Shown in pieces: positions 9,907 through 19,900 of a DNA stretch of 64,000 nt. The notes under the pieces are model-generated. The model made no database searches. It saw only the letters and a program-made list of their open reading frames with translations, and was not told the DNA's origin. This DNA comes from Streptomyces griseoruber. Lineage in GTDB: Bacteria; Actinomycetota; Actinomycetes; Streptomycetales; Streptomycetaceae. The stretch covers positions 58,208 to 122,207 of the forward strand of contig NZ_KQ948784.1 in the NCBI RefSeq assembly GCF_001514205.1. Direction: 5' to 3'. Every line of letters starts with the position of its first letter. Position 1 is the first letter of the stretch. Position numbers and translations under genes: made by a program.

Positions 9907-10730
9907 TCATGAACCGCCGCGCTCGCGGGGGAGTTTCTGACCCGCCTCTACCGCCACGGGCAGCCGGTTCTCCGCCGGTGGCAGCGGGCAGGTGGCCAGG
10001 TCCGTGTAGGCGCACGGAAGGTTCGCCGCGCGATTGACGTCCAGGACGACCGTACCGTCGGCGGCGGGCGCCTCGACGGCCAGGACCCGGTTGGCGGCAT
10101 ACGTGGTGACACCCGACGTCGCGTCGGTGAACAGCACGGTCAGCTGTCCGGCACCCCGTCCCGGGAACGCGGTCAGGGACAGCCGACGCCCGTCCAGCTC
10201 GAACTCGACCCTGCCCGGAGCGTCGTACACATGCTCGAGGCCCTCGACCGCGGCGCCCACGGTCGTCGGCCGGGGCACGTCGAAGGGGACGTACCGGCCC
10301 GTCACGGCCCAGCGTGGATCGGGCGCGTAGGCGGGCGTTCCGGTGAAGGCCGTGCGCAGTGGCGCGTCCGGGTGCCTGGGGCGCACGATGTCATGACCGC
10401 CACGCTTGGCGACCTCGATCACGGCGTCTCCCCAGACCGCGTCGACGCCGCCGCGCTCGGGCAGGACACCGAATCGGTGTGCGCCCCGCACCGGCTCCCC
10501 GTCGACCAGGAGTTCCTCCCCTTCGTCGAGGCGTACGACGACCCCGTCGAGGCCGGTGTGCCAGGCACCGGGAGCGTCGGGGAAGCGCTGCGGCCGGTCG
10601 TCCAGCCAGTGCAGGCCCGTGATCGCCAGGACCCGTGCGGGTCGGCGAGCCGGGCCTCCTGGGCGCGGTACCAGTCCAGCCAGCGCTCGGTGAAGGCGTG
10701 CAGGTCCGCTGCGGTCGCTTCTGTGGTCAC
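9907..10730 (-). pseudogene. DUF1684 family gene broken by a single-base frameshift
   Basis: A GTG start at 10730 with an excellent AAGGAGGA ribosome-binding site opens a frame matching the DUF1684 N-terminus (FTERWLDWYRAQEARLADPHG). Similarity then jumps to the next frame (LAITGLHWLDDRPQRFPDAP and onward through the RYVPFDVP and NLPCAYTDLATCPLPPAENRLPVAV signatures). The switch is at about 10630-10631: inserting one base after codon 33 restores a 275-codon gene ending at 9907. DUF1684 proteins have no established reaction. Either the gene is inactive or one base is missing from the sequence. The neighbouring LLM gene has the same type of defect. Confidence 0.75.
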
Positions 10731-10810
10731 GTGTCCTCCTTCGTCACGCGAGGCTCCGCCTCGCACACGGGTGCAGGGGTTCGATCGGTGGTACGGCGGG
10801 ACGGGCGTCC

Positions 10811-11649
10811 TCAGCCGGACGGTGCGCCGAGGAGATCCCAGGTGCGTCGGCGGTCCGTCTCTCCGGCGATCTCGGTGCCCGAGAACACGACCTCGGTGGC
10901 GCCGGCGTCGCGGTAACGCCTCACCTCGGCCTCGATCGCCTTCTCGTCGCCGATCACGGCCACGTCGGCGGCCCGGCGGCCGCCGGAGAGCTCGATGACC
11001 CGCGCGTAGGACGGGATCCGTTCGTAGAAGGCGAGGCTCTCGGTGGCCTTGGCCCGCACCGCGTCCACGTCGTCGGTGACCACGCCAGGGACCAGTGCCA
11101 CGATCCGGGGTGCGGGACGGCCGGCGGCCTCGGCCGCGGCGGTCAGGGCGGGAACGATCATTGCGGCGACCAGCAGGGGGACACCGTTCTCGGCACCCGG
11201 CACGCGCGCCGGGAGAGGGGTGGTGGCGGTGAGCAGTTCACCACGGAAGTCGGCCGCGCCCGTCTCGGTCAACTGCCGTAGCGCGGTGAGGAATTCACGC
11301 AGCCGGGCGACGGGCCGTTCGAAGGGCAGGCGAACCCGGTCTCCGTGAGCAGCTTCGTGCCCAGCGCCAGACCGAGGTGGTAGCGGCCGTGGGTCGCGGC
11401 CTGGGCGGTCTGGGCCTGGCTGGAGACGAGCAGCGGGTGGCGGCCGAAGACCGGGATCGCCGAGGTGCCCACCTGCAGTCCGGGTACCTCGCGACCCACG
11501 ATCGCCGCGAGCAGGGGCGGGTCCGCGCCGAAGGCCTGCCCGAACCAGGCCGACCGCAGACCGGCGGCCGCGGCCTCCCGGGCGAGCCGAACGGTCGCGT
11601 CGACCTGATTGCGCGCGTCGGATGCGTTGAACGTCACTCCCACGGTCAT
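10811..11649 (-). pseudogene. F420-type LLM oxidoreductase gene (TIGR03564-like) with a frameshift
   Basis: The N-terminal frame (from ATG 11649: MTVGVTFNASDARNQVDATV, VGTSAIPVFGRHPLL, HLGLALGTKLLTE) and the C-terminal frame (VRLPFERPVARLREFLTALR, VALVPGVVTDDVDAVRAKA, to the stop at 10811) are two halves of one F420-dependent LLM protein. They are offset by one base near 11340. Adding one base gives a 279-residue product, the usual length. The family uses F420 or flavin in TIM-barrel redox enzymes. The gene is transcribed toward the DUF1684 gene with an 80-bp gap. It is inactive as read unless the frameshift is a sequencing error. Confidence 0.75.
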
Positions 11650-11760
11650 GCCCGTCAGAACGGACGCGGTCCGAACCCGCATTCCGGGCCGTGTGTGACA
11701 GCTTCTTGTCAGTCATGTGTACGCGGGCCGTCCTGTTCCCGGGCGTGCTTTGATCCGGCC

Positions 11761-12822
11761 ATGGAGACCACCGGCCAGGCCCCACCCGCACCCGCGTGTG
11801 CTCGACCAGCCCTGCCCGTCATCGACATCTCCCGCTTCCGCGCCCCCGGCACGGACCGCGAGGGTTTCCTGGCCGAACTCCGTTCCGCCGCCCACGAGGT
11901 GGGCTTCTTCTACGTCACCGGCCACGGCGTCCCCGCATCACTGCGCGACGACGTGCTGAGCGCGGCACGCCGCTTCTTCGCGCTGCCCGAGGAGCGGCGG
12001 CTGGAGATCGAGAACCTCAACTCGCCGCAGTTCCGCGGCTACACGCGCACCGGGACGGAGTACACGGCGGGCAGCGCCGACTGGCGCGAGCAGATCGACA
12101 TCGGTCCCGAACGTGCCGCGCCGGCCACCGGTCCGGGGGACCCCGACTACCTGCGGCTCATCGGGCCCAACCAGTGGCCCACCGCTCTACCGGAGTTGCG
12201 TGACCTCGTCCTGCGCTGGCAGGCGGAGGCACTGCGGGTGAGCCGTGAGGTGCTCCGGGCCCTCGCCGCCGCGCTCGGACAGGACGAGGGCTACTTCGAC
12301 CAGTGGTTCGACGACGAGGCCGCCGTGCATGTGAAGATCGTCCACTATCCGCCGCGGGCCACCGAGGACGCAGACCAGGGCGTCGGCGCACACAAGGACT
12401 ACGGCTATCTCGCCCTGCTCCAGCAGGACGAGGTCGGCGGGCTCCAGGTGCAGCGCGAGGACGGCGGGTGGATCGACGTGCTGCCCCTGCCGGACGCCTT
12501 CGTGTTCAACATCGGAGAGATGCTGGAGATCGCCACCCAGGGCTATCTGAGGGCCACGCGGCACCGTGTGATCAGCCCGCGGGCAGGCGTCCACCGCTAC
12601 TCCCTCCCCTTCTTCCTCGGCCCGCGCCTCGACGCGGTCGTCGAGCCGCTCCCCCTCCCGCCGGAACTCGCCTCGCTCAGCCGCGGCGTGACCGACGACC
12701 CGGACAACCCCCTCCTGGCGGCCTTCGGCGAGAACGCCGTGGTCGGCTGGCTCCGCTCGCATCCACGCGTCGCCGAGCGCTGGTGGTCCGATGTCCTGGC
12801 CGAGCGGGAGGCCCGTCGATGA
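11761..12822 (+). CDS. Isopenicillin-N-synthase-like Fe(II)/2-oxoglutarate oxygenase, 353 aa
   Basis: Start at METTGQAPP. An N-terminal DIOX_N region (PVIDISRFRAPG, EVGFFYVTGHGVP, ARRFFALP) precedes a jelly-roll core. The iron ligands appear as His211 and Asp213 (GAHKDYGYLALLQQD) and His268 (RATRHRV). Arg279 (HRYSLPFF) is the expected 2-oxoglutarate/carboxylate contact. This group of IPNS-family enzymes hydroxylates or oxidatively cleaves small substrates. It is translationally coupled (ATGA) to an O-acetylhomoserine sulfhydrylase-like enzyme, which suggests it acts on a sulfur compound, for example releasing sulfide, sulfite or thiol for the next enzyme. That pairing-based role is inference. 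Confidence 0.85.
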   Translation: METTGQAPPAPACARPALPVIDISRFRAPGTDREGFLAELRSAAHEVGFFYVTGHGVPASLRDDVLSAARRFFALPEERRLEIENLNSPQFRGYTRTGTEYTAGSADWREQIDIGPERAAPATGPGDPDYLRLIGPNQWPTALPELRDLVLRWQAEALRVSREVLRALAAALGQDEGYFDQWFDDEAAVHVKIVHYPPRATEDADQGVGAHKDYGYLALLQQDEVGGLQVQREDGGWIDVLPLPDAFVFNIGEMLEIATQGYLRATRHRVISPRAGVHRYSLPFFLGPRLDAVVEPLPLPPELASLSRGVTDDPDNPLLAAFGENAVVGWLRSHPRVAERWWSDVLAEREARR

Positions 12823-14117
12823 CCCACGACCGTTGGGCCTTCGAGACCCGGCAGGTGCACGCCGGCGCGGTCCCCGACCCCACCACCGGCGCACGCGCGG
12901 TGCCGATCCACCCGGCGACCGGCTATGTCTTCCGGGACACCCGGCACGCCGCTGCGGCCTTCGAACTGGCCGACCTCACGACCCACGCCTACACCCGGCT
13001 GTCCAACCCGACCACCGCGGTCGCCGAGGAACGCCTCGCTTCCCTGGAGGGCGGTTCCGCGGCGGTCGCCGTGGCCAGCGGTCAGGCCGCGACGAGTCTC
13101 GCCCTGCTCAACCTCGCCCGCGCGGGGGACCACATCGTCGCCTCGTCCTCCCTGTACGGGGGCACCCGCACCCTCCTCGAGCACACGTTCGCCGACTTCG
13201 GCATCGGCGTCACCTTCGTCGACGACCCGGACGACCTCGGCGCCTGGTACGACGCCGTACGGCCGACGACGCAGGCCTTCTTCGGCGAGACCCTTGGCAA
13301 CCCGCGCGGCAACGTCCTCGACATCGAGGCCGTCGCCCGCATCGCCCACGAGGTCGGGGTCCCGCTCGTCGTCGACAACACCGTGCTCACGCCGTACCTG
13401 CTGCGCCCCCTGGAGCACGGCGCCGATGTCGTCGTGCACTCCACCACCAAGTTCCTGTCCGGCCACGGCACCGGAATCGGCGGCGCCGTCGTGGACGGCG
13501 GGCACTTCGACTTCGGTGCCGACCCCGACCGGTGGCCCGGACTCACCCGTCCGGATCCCACGTACAACGGGCTGTCGTTCTGGGACTCCTTCTCCGACCT
13601 CGGTCTCGCCTACGCGCTGCGCCTGCGCACCCGGCTGGTCCGGGATCTGGGACCGGCCGTCTCGCCCTTCAACAGCTTCCTGCTCCTCCAGGGCCTGGAG
13701 ACACTCAGCCTGCGCATCGAACGGCACGTCGCGAACGCCCAGGCCGTCGCCGCATGGCTGGAGGAGCAGCCCCAGGTCACCCGGGTGCACTACGCCGGAC
13801 TGCCGTCCAGCCCGTGGCAGACGCAGGCCAAGCGCTATCTGCCCCGCGGCGCCGGAGCGGTCCTCGCCTTCGAACTCGCCGACGGTGCGGAGGCGGGCCG
13901 ACGGTTCGTGGAAGGCGTGCGTCTGTTCAGCCATCTCGCGAACATCGGCGACGTACGGAGCCTCGTCATCCATCCCGCCTCCACCACCCACGCCCAGCTG
14001 GACACCCGTCAGCAGGCCGCGGCCGGGGTCACTCCCGGCCTGGTGCGGCTGTCGGTCGGTCTGGAGGGCGTCGACGATCTGATCACCGACCTCGAAACGG
14101 GCCTGCGAGCCGCCTGA
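12819..14117 (+). CDS. O-acetylhomoserine aminocarboxypropyltransferase/cysteine synthase-like PLP enzyme, 432 aa
   Basis: A Cys/Met-metabolism PLP enzyme (fold type I). The N-terminus FETRQVHAG and AVPIHPATGYVF are typical of O-acetylhomoserine sulfhydrylases. The PLP lysine is Lys211 in HSTTKFLSGHGTGIGG. The C-terminal signature SLVIHPASTTHAQL and LVRLSVGLEGVDDLITDL complete the family. It would add sulfide or a thiol to O-acetyl-homoserine to give homocysteine or methionine. Its ATG overlaps the oxygenase stop. An alternative is a gamma-lyase acting on a homologous substrate, but the length and the HPASTTH motif favour the sulfhydrylase. Confidence 0.88.
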   Translation: MTHDRWAFETRQVHAGAVPDPTTGARAVPIHPATGYVFRDTRHAAAAFELADLTTHAYTRLSNPTTAVAEERLASLEGGSAAVAVASGQAATSLALLNLARAGDHIVASSSLYGGTRTLLEHTFADFGIGVTFVDDPDDLGAWYDAVRPTTQAFFGETLGNPRGNVLDIEAVARIAHEVGVPLVVDNTVLTPYLLRPLEHGADVVVHSTTKFLSGHGTGIGGAVVDGGHFDFGADPDRWPGLTRPDPTYNGLSFWDSFSDLGLAYALRLRTRLVRDLGPAVSPFNSFLLLQGLETLSLRIERHVANAQAVAAWLEEQPQVTRVHYAGLPSSPWQTQAKRYLPRGAGAVLAFELADGAEAGRRFVEGVRLFSHLANIGDVRSLVIHPASTTHAQLDTRQQAAAGVTPGLVRLSVGLEGVDDLITDLETGLRAA

Positions 14118-14236
14118 GCCCGCACTCCACCGGCGTCGGGACCGACCGCACCCGACCCGATCGGGCACGGGATGTCGGGTCAGGGAAGGAGCCCGCTTCC
14201 TAGTGTGGTGATCGGGAAGAGGGAAGGGGACCGGAA

Positions 14237-15100
14237 GTGCTGGAGCGCCTCAACCAGGCCATGGAGGACATCGAGGGCCGCCTCGACCAGCAGGTCGACG
14301 TGACCGAGCTGGCGCGCGTCGCAGCCACCTCGGAGTACCACCTGCGCCGGATGTTCTCCGCGCTCGCGGGCATGCCGCTGTCGGAGTACGTACGCCGTCG
14401 CCGGCTCACCGTCGCGGGCGCCGAGGTGCTCGCGGGCCGGGAGTCCCTGTTGGACATCGCGGTGCGCTACGGCTACGGCTCGGGCGAGGCGTTCGCCCGG
14501 GCGTTCCGTGCCATGCACGGGGTGGGACCCGGTGAGGCGCGGCGCACCGGCGCCGCGCTCGTCTCGCAGCCCCGGTTGTCCTTCCGCCTCACCGTCGAAG
14601 GGAGCAGCAGTATGCGTTATCGCGTGGTGGACAGGCCGGACTTCACCGTCGTGGGGCCCAGGACCCGGGTGCCTCTGGTGCACCTGGGACCGAATCGGGC
14701 CATCATCGACTTCGTCCGCGGCATCGGTCCGCGGATGCTGGAGCAGTTGGAGAAGCTGTCGGACCAGGAGCCGCGGGGCATCGTCGCGGTCTGCGACGAC
14801 CTGGATCCCAGTCGCGCCGAAGGCACCGAGCTGGACTACTACCAAGGGGTGATCACGTCCGCCGCCGCCCCCGAAGGGGCCGCGACGCTCGCCGTCCCGG
14901 CCGGCAGCTGGGCGGTCTTCACCACGTCCGGACCGGTGCCGCAGGCCCTCCAGGAGCTGTGGCGGGACGTGTTCACCCAGTGGTTCCCGTCCAACCCGTA
15001 CCGCAGCCGCCCGGGGCCGGAGATTCTGCGCACGCAGCTGTCCCCGGACAGGACGCAAGCGGATGCCGAACTGTGGCTCCCGGTGGAGCGGGCCGGCTGA
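14237..15100 (+). CDS. AraC-family regulator with GyrI-like effector domain, 287 aa
   Basis: The N-terminal AraC DNA-binding domain has two helix-turn-helix units (VTELARVAATSEYHLRRMF and LLDIAVRYGYGSGEAFARAF, with the conserved GVGPGEARR end). From about residue 125 follows a GyrI/BmrR-type effector-binding domain (MRYRVVDRPDFTVVGPRTRV, TLAVPAGSWAVFTTSGPVPQ, EILRTQL). The start is GTG 14237 after a GGGAAGGGGA ribosome-binding region. This MarA/Rob-like architecture with a ligand-binding domain usually controls drug or small-molecule responses. Its targets are unknown; the immediate neighbours are candidates. Confidence 0.88.
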   Translation: MLERLNQAMEDIEGRLDQQVDVTELARVAATSEYHLRRMFSALAGMPLSEYVRRRRLTVAGAEVLAGRESLLDIAVRYGYGSGEAFARAFRAMHGVGPGEARRTGAALVSQPRLSFRLTVEGSSSMRYRVVDRPDFTVVGPRTRVPLVHLGPNRAIIDFVRGIGPRMLEQLEKLSDQEPRGIVAVCDDLDPSRAEGTELDYYQGVITSAAAPEGAATLAVPAGSWAVFTTSGPVPQALQELWRDVFTQWFPSNPYRSRPGPEILRTQLSPDRTQADAELWLPVERAG

Positions 15101-15105
15101 AGCCG

Positions 15106-15408
15106 TCATCGGGTGGCGTCGCCCCGGCCCGGATCATTGGGGTGGGACTCCAGCGGGGTGACGGTGAGGCTCATCCACGGGCGCAGCGGCAGAGTGCCGA
15201 GCACCTTCTCGTGGAGCTCCTCCTCGTCGGCGGCCCGCCACACGCCGATGCTGCGCAACTCGCCCACGGGGCGCCAGAGCCGGGCCAGATGACCGGTGCC
15301 GGCCAGCTCCCCGGCCCGCACGGCCTCGGCGGCCCGGCGCCGGTCCACCTCGTCCTGGGCGGTGCCCTCGGGGACGGTGGTGGTGATCTCGACCAGGAAC
15401 TCTCGCAT
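15106..15408 (-). CDS. Muconolactone delta-isomerase-like small protein, 100 aa
   Basis: Start ATG 15408 with AGGGAG 6 nt upstream; the longer open frame lacks family similarity. The sequence MREFLVEITTTVPEGTAQDE, followed by an AGELAGTGHLARLWRPVGE element and LPLRPWMSLTVTPLESHPND, matches the muconolactone isomerase (MIase) family of dimeric ferredoxin-like-fold proteins. No other catechol-pathway gene is nearby, so it is probably one of the many stand-alone MIase-like proteins of unknown substrate. It is convergent with the AraC gene (5 bp apart). Confidence 0.8.
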   Translation of the reverse strand: MREFLVEITTTVPEGTAQDEVDRRRAAEAVRAGELAGTGHLARLWRPVGELRSIGVWRAADEEELHEKVLGTLPLRPWMSLTVTPLESHPNDPGRGDATR

Positions 15409-15484
15409 GAGGTACTCCCTCCGTCGGCGGTGCATCCGTCCCGCGCTCGTTGCCGGCACCGCTGCCACGACCGGCTGTGACCGG

Positions 15485-15643
15485 GTGCAACTGCGCCGGC
15501 TGCGGTATTTTCTCTCCGTCGCCGAGGAACCGCACTTCGGGCGGGCATCGGAGCGGCTGCCCATCCCAAGCGCCGGTCCGGACGCCTGTCGGGCTCGCAG
15601 CGGGTACGGCTCGGTTACGTCAACTGACTTTCTCCGGAACTGA
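15485..15643 (+). pseudogene. Truncated LysR-family regulator, N-terminal fragment
   Basis: From GTG 15485 the first about 30 codons (VQLRRLRYFLSVAEEPHFGR, then ASERLPIPSAGP) match the start of a LysR helix-turn-helix. Similarity then stops where the second HTH helix (usually SQPPLSQQI) should be, and the frame ends at 15643. It reads divergently from the MIase-like gene, the classical place for a LysR gene, so it is probably the remnant of that gene's former regulator. The rest of 15644-15861 holds no gene I can support. Confidence 0.65.
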
Positions 15644-15861
15644 CTTCACGGAGCGCCGTCGCCCAGGAGGACGTCGACGCATGGGTCGCCCCCTCGCACA
15701 CCCAGGCCGCGCGGCGCCGCTGACGGCCTGGTCGGCCGCGAGGTTCGCCACCGGTCGCCTCGGGCTGTCCGGCGGTCCTCGGCGAACCTGCTGTCTGTCG
15801 GGCGGCCGGGTAGCGCATAGTGGACCGACATCATCGATCGACCAGAACGGGTAGCCGTGCC

Positions 15862-16428
15862 GTGACGACAGTCTCCACCGATTCTTCAGCCGAGCGTGTG
15901 CCCGGGCGGGCCTGGACGGTCCGTCTCACCGGGCACAGCGACCGCTCCGCCACGCTCACCTGCAGTACCACGGCCTGCCGGATGCCACAGCGGTCCAAGG
16001 ACCTCGCGTCGTTGCGCACCTTCGCCGCCCAGCACGCCGCCGCGCACGCGAGGGCGGCCACGGTTCGACCCAACGCCCGGTGCCACTGCGGCTCGACGGA
16101 GTGCGCGCCTCACGAGAGCAGGGTGCGCTGCTCGGGCACCGTGGTGATGATCCTTCGCCACGACGCCACCATGGGCCAGGTCTGGAGCGTGGAGGAGGTC
16201 TGCGCGATGTGCGCCGCGCTGATCCCGCATGCCACCGTCATCGCCCGAGCCGCCCGCCCGAACCACCCGCCCGAGCAGGCCACCGGGCAGGTTCCGGCCC
16301 CTGCGCGGCCTGCTGTCCCGGGAGGCTTCTCCTCACCCGCCGCCACGCTCGAGGACCGGCCCGCGCCCGCACGGCGATCCGGTCGGCCCGGGCACGGACC
16401 CCGACGGCGCCCGAACCCGGGACGCTGA
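15862..16428 (+). CDS. Cys-rich hypothetical protein, about 188 aa
   Basis: Not recognised as a named family. From GTG 15862 the protein has an N-terminal region with Cys pairs (TLTCSTTACRMPQRSKD), a central CHCGSTECAPHESRVRC cluster, and SVEEVCAMCAALIPHA. The pattern of several CxxC/CxxxxC pairs suggests one or two zinc-ribbon-like units. The C-terminal 60 residues are Pro/Arg-rich and look disordered. Similar Cys-rich proteins are common in Streptomyces accessory DNA. A GTG at 15820 is an alternative start; neither has a strong ribosome-binding site. Confidence 0.5.
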   Translation: MTTVSTDSSAERVPGRAWTVRLTGHSDRSATLTCSTTACRMPQRSKDLASLRTFAAQHAAAHARAATVRPNARCHCGSTECAPHESRVRCSGTVVMILRHDATMGQVWSVEEVCAMCAALIPHATVIARAARPNHPPEQATGQVPAPARPAVPGGFSSPAATLEDRPAPARRSGRPGHGPRRRPNPGR

Positions 16429-16586
16429 CCACGGCAGCAGGTCCTCGAGCGGGATCAGGAGCGTCGCGGACGAGTGCGGGGCGGCCCGAGGTGTTCGCTG
16501 CTGAACCACGGGGCCGCCCCGGCGCCCGGGCCGGGGCCCCAGCGCCCCCGGGACGATCACGGAAAGCCGGTGCGGACGACGGGTCG

Positions 16587-16740
16587 TCACGGCTGTCCGT
16601 GTCTGTGCGGTGCCAGGCGGGTGCGCAGCCGAGTCAGGCGGTCGATCGCGGCGTCGAGGGCCGTGAGTCTGCGGTCGACCACCGCGGAGCCGGGACCGTC
16701 GGAGTCGGTTTGCCCGCACGTCCGTTGCCGATTCCGCGGA
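16587..16740 (-). pseudogene. Possible C-terminal remnant of a MerR-type regulator
   Basis: On the minus strand an open stretch ends with VVDRRLTALDAAIDRLTRLR followed by TRLAPHRHGQP and a stop at 16587. This heptad-like helix after a TCGQ element resembles the dimerisation tail of MerR proteins. No HTH is found upstream. The rest of the 16429-16927 gap between two convergent genes contains nothing else I can support. Confidence 0.25.
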
Positions 16741-16927
16741 AAGGTGACCGGAGCGCGACCAGTCCCCTAAACGCTTGTTCCCTTCCGTCGGCACCTCCGG
16801 ATGGTCCAGGCCGCTCGGCTGTGGGGCCGAACAGCGCCTCGTCGGCGTGGAGACGGGGCAGCGGCACGCCGTCGGCCTGGGCGCCGACGAGTGTCCGCAG
16901 CCCCGGGACGAGGAAGTACCGGACGGA

Positions 16928-19900
16928 TCACTTTTCCATGGTTCCGGGCCCGATCTCCACGGCGGGCGGGAGGGTTTCGGTCGGCCGGCGGTCGGCGGGC
17001 CACCGGCGGGGAACGCCGGCGCAGGCGGGGAGCGGCGCCTGCCAGGCGGGAACCTGGATCAGGCGGGTCACTCGGGCGGTCGTCTCGGCTGTTCTCCACT
17101 CCTCCAGCAGCGCTCGCGCCCGCTGCTCGCCCACACGGCGTCCGGTCTGCCGATGGATGGCCAGCGCGCGGTGCGCGAAGTCGTGGGCTTCGGGGCTGCC
17201 CGGTGTCTGTGTCCGGGCCAGGATCAGCAGACTGTCGGCCTCGGACATGCGGTAGTGGTGGGTCACCGCCAGGTGCAGTGCCTGGTAGGCGTAGTCGCAC
17301 GCGGCGTCGGGCCGTCCCAGGGCCTCGGCCGTGGCCGCGGTCGCCACCAGGGCCCGGCTGTGCCAGCCCGGGTTGCCCGACTCGTCCGCCAGGACGACCG
17401 CCGCCAGGTGTTCCTCCAGATCCCGGTTGACCGTCGCCAGGACGCTGCGTGCCAGCCAGCTCCAGCGAGGTGCCCTGAGCCCCTGGGCCAGGCGCCACGC
17501 CTCCTGCGCGCACTCACGCGCCGCCGCCGGCCGTCCGGCGTCCAGGTGGACCGTCGCCAGCTCGCTCATGGCCGCCGACTCCAGGTCCGTGTCGCCGAAC
17601 TCGCCGAGGATGATCAGGGCTCGGGTGTACAGCGCGCCGGCTTCCTCCACGTCTCCCAGGGCGTGCTTCACGAGGGCCAGATTGGCCAGGACGTACGGCT
17701 CCTGATTGCGCGCGCCGGCCGCGGTGGCCAGTTCCAGCGCCTGGCACCGCACGCGCAGCGAGTCGGCCAGACGGCCCAGCTCGAAGTACACCTCGCCGAG
17801 CCGTGAGAGGGTGACCACCGTGCTGGGAGCGCTGTGGTCCGGTGCCGCGGGCAGCACCGACTCCAGGCGGCCGGCCGCCTCGTCGAGGTGCCCGGTGAAG
17901 ATGAGGATCTGCGCGATGAAGTTCTCGCAGCCGTCGATGCCCTGGCGGTGGCCGATGGCGCGCGCGATCGACAGGGCCGTCTTGAAGCTCCGCATCGCCT
18001 TCGGGTAGTCGCTCACGCTCATGCTCGCGTGCGCGAGGCTGTACCACCCGCTGAACCGGGCTTCGGCGTTGCCCAGGCGCTCGGCGGCCATGATGGCGGC
18101 GTTGGCGGCGTCGATCCAGTCTCCGACGTTCATCCGGGTGGCGAAGTAGGGGCGAAGACCGTCGGCGATCCGCCAGGTGTGGGTGCCGATCGGGTCGTCG
18201 TGCAGGGCCGCGATCAGGTTCGGGATCTCGTTGTCGAACCAGGCCAGCGCCTCGTCCGCGGTGGCGAGGTCCGCGCCGGGGGAGTGCTCCGCGCCGGACA
18301 GGCGGGCGTACCAGGGGAAGGCCAGCGCCTGCGCCGCGAGGGTGCGTTCCAGGTACCAGTTGGTCAGACGGCCGCGTGCCGTGTCGCGGTCGGGCTCGGA
18401 GTCCTCGGCCTCGGCGAGGGCTCGCGCGTACAGGCGGGTGAGGTCGTGGAGGGCGAAGCGGTCCGCCGCCGACTGGCTGATCAGGTGGGCGTCCAGCAGA
18501 CGGTCCACCAGGCGGCCGGCTTCCGCCCGGCTCAGGCCGGCCAGCACCGAGGCCGCCGCGACCGTGAAGTCCGGTCCCGGCGAGAGTCCGAGGAGGCGGA
18601 ACATACGGCGGGCGTCCGGGTCCAGGGCGTCGTAGGACTGTCCGAGGACGGTCTGCATCGTGCTGTCGCTGTCGCCGGGGGTCTGGAGCGCGGTCAGGCG
18701 GTTGCCGTCGAGCAGGTCCTTGATGTGGTCGGTGATCGACGTCGGCGGATGGTTGGCGATGTTGGCCGCCGCGATGCTCAGCGCCAGCGGTATGCGCCCG
18801 CACACCTCGGCCAGGCTGCGGGCCGCGCCCGGCTCGGCGCGCAGGCGCTCGGCACCGAGCATGCGCTCCAGCAGTTGCTCGGCCTCCTCCTCCGACATCG
18901 GCCCGACCGTCACCTGGTGGGCCCCGTCCCGCACGACCAGGCCGGTCAGCCGGAAGCGGCTGGTGATCAGGGTCGCCGAGCCCGGCCCGGTGGTCAGCAG
19001 TGGGCGGACCTGGTCGACCGACCGGGCGTTGTCGAGCAGCACCAGCAGGCGCTTGCCGGCGACCGTCGAACGGTACAGGTCGATGAGTTCGTCGGCCTCG
19101 GCCGGGATGGCGTCCCGGGGCAGCCCCAGTGAGCGCAGCGCGCGGGCGATCGTCCGCGCCGGGGTCAACGCGCGTTGAGTGTCGTGGCCATGCAGATTGA
19201 TATAGAGCTGGCCGTCGGGGAAGCGGTCGGCCATCGTCCGGCCCCAGTGCACGGCCAGCGTCGTCTTGCCGACGCCTGCGGGGCCGACCACCGCGACCGT
19301 GCCCGGGACTCCTTCGCCGGACCGGCTCCCGGCCAGGAAGTCGTCGAGCTGGTCGAGCAGGTGCCGGCGCCCCACCAGCTGTGGCGTCGACGGCAGTTGC
19401 ATCGGCACCGGCGGCGCCGAGGGCGCGGCCGGGCCGTCGGGGAGCGCGCCGTCCGTCGGGGCGTCGGGTTCGGCGGCCGATTCGTGCTCGGATACGGTGT
19501 GCGGCGTCTCGGCCGGCGGGTGCGGCGCCCTGGCGTCCAGCGAGGGATCGGCGCGCAGGATCGCCTGTTCCATGTCGGTGAACCTGCGGCCCGGGGTGAG
19601 CCCTTGCTGCTCGGCCAGCAGCGAGCGCAGCTCGCGCGCCTGCTCCAGGGCCGCGGTCTGGCGGCCCGAGCGGTACAGCGCGAGCATCAGCTTCACCCGC
19701 AGGTTCTCGTGCAGGGGGTGCGCCGCGACCAGCGGCATCAGGTCGTCGATGAGCGCGCCGTGGTTGCCTTCGGCGATCTCCAGGTCGGCCAGATCCTCGT
19801 AGGCGGTCAGGCGCAGGCTGGTCAGCTGGGTCTGCGCGGACTCGGCGTAGCTGACAGCGATGTCGGCCAGCGGCATGCCCTGCCACAGCGCGAGCGCTTC

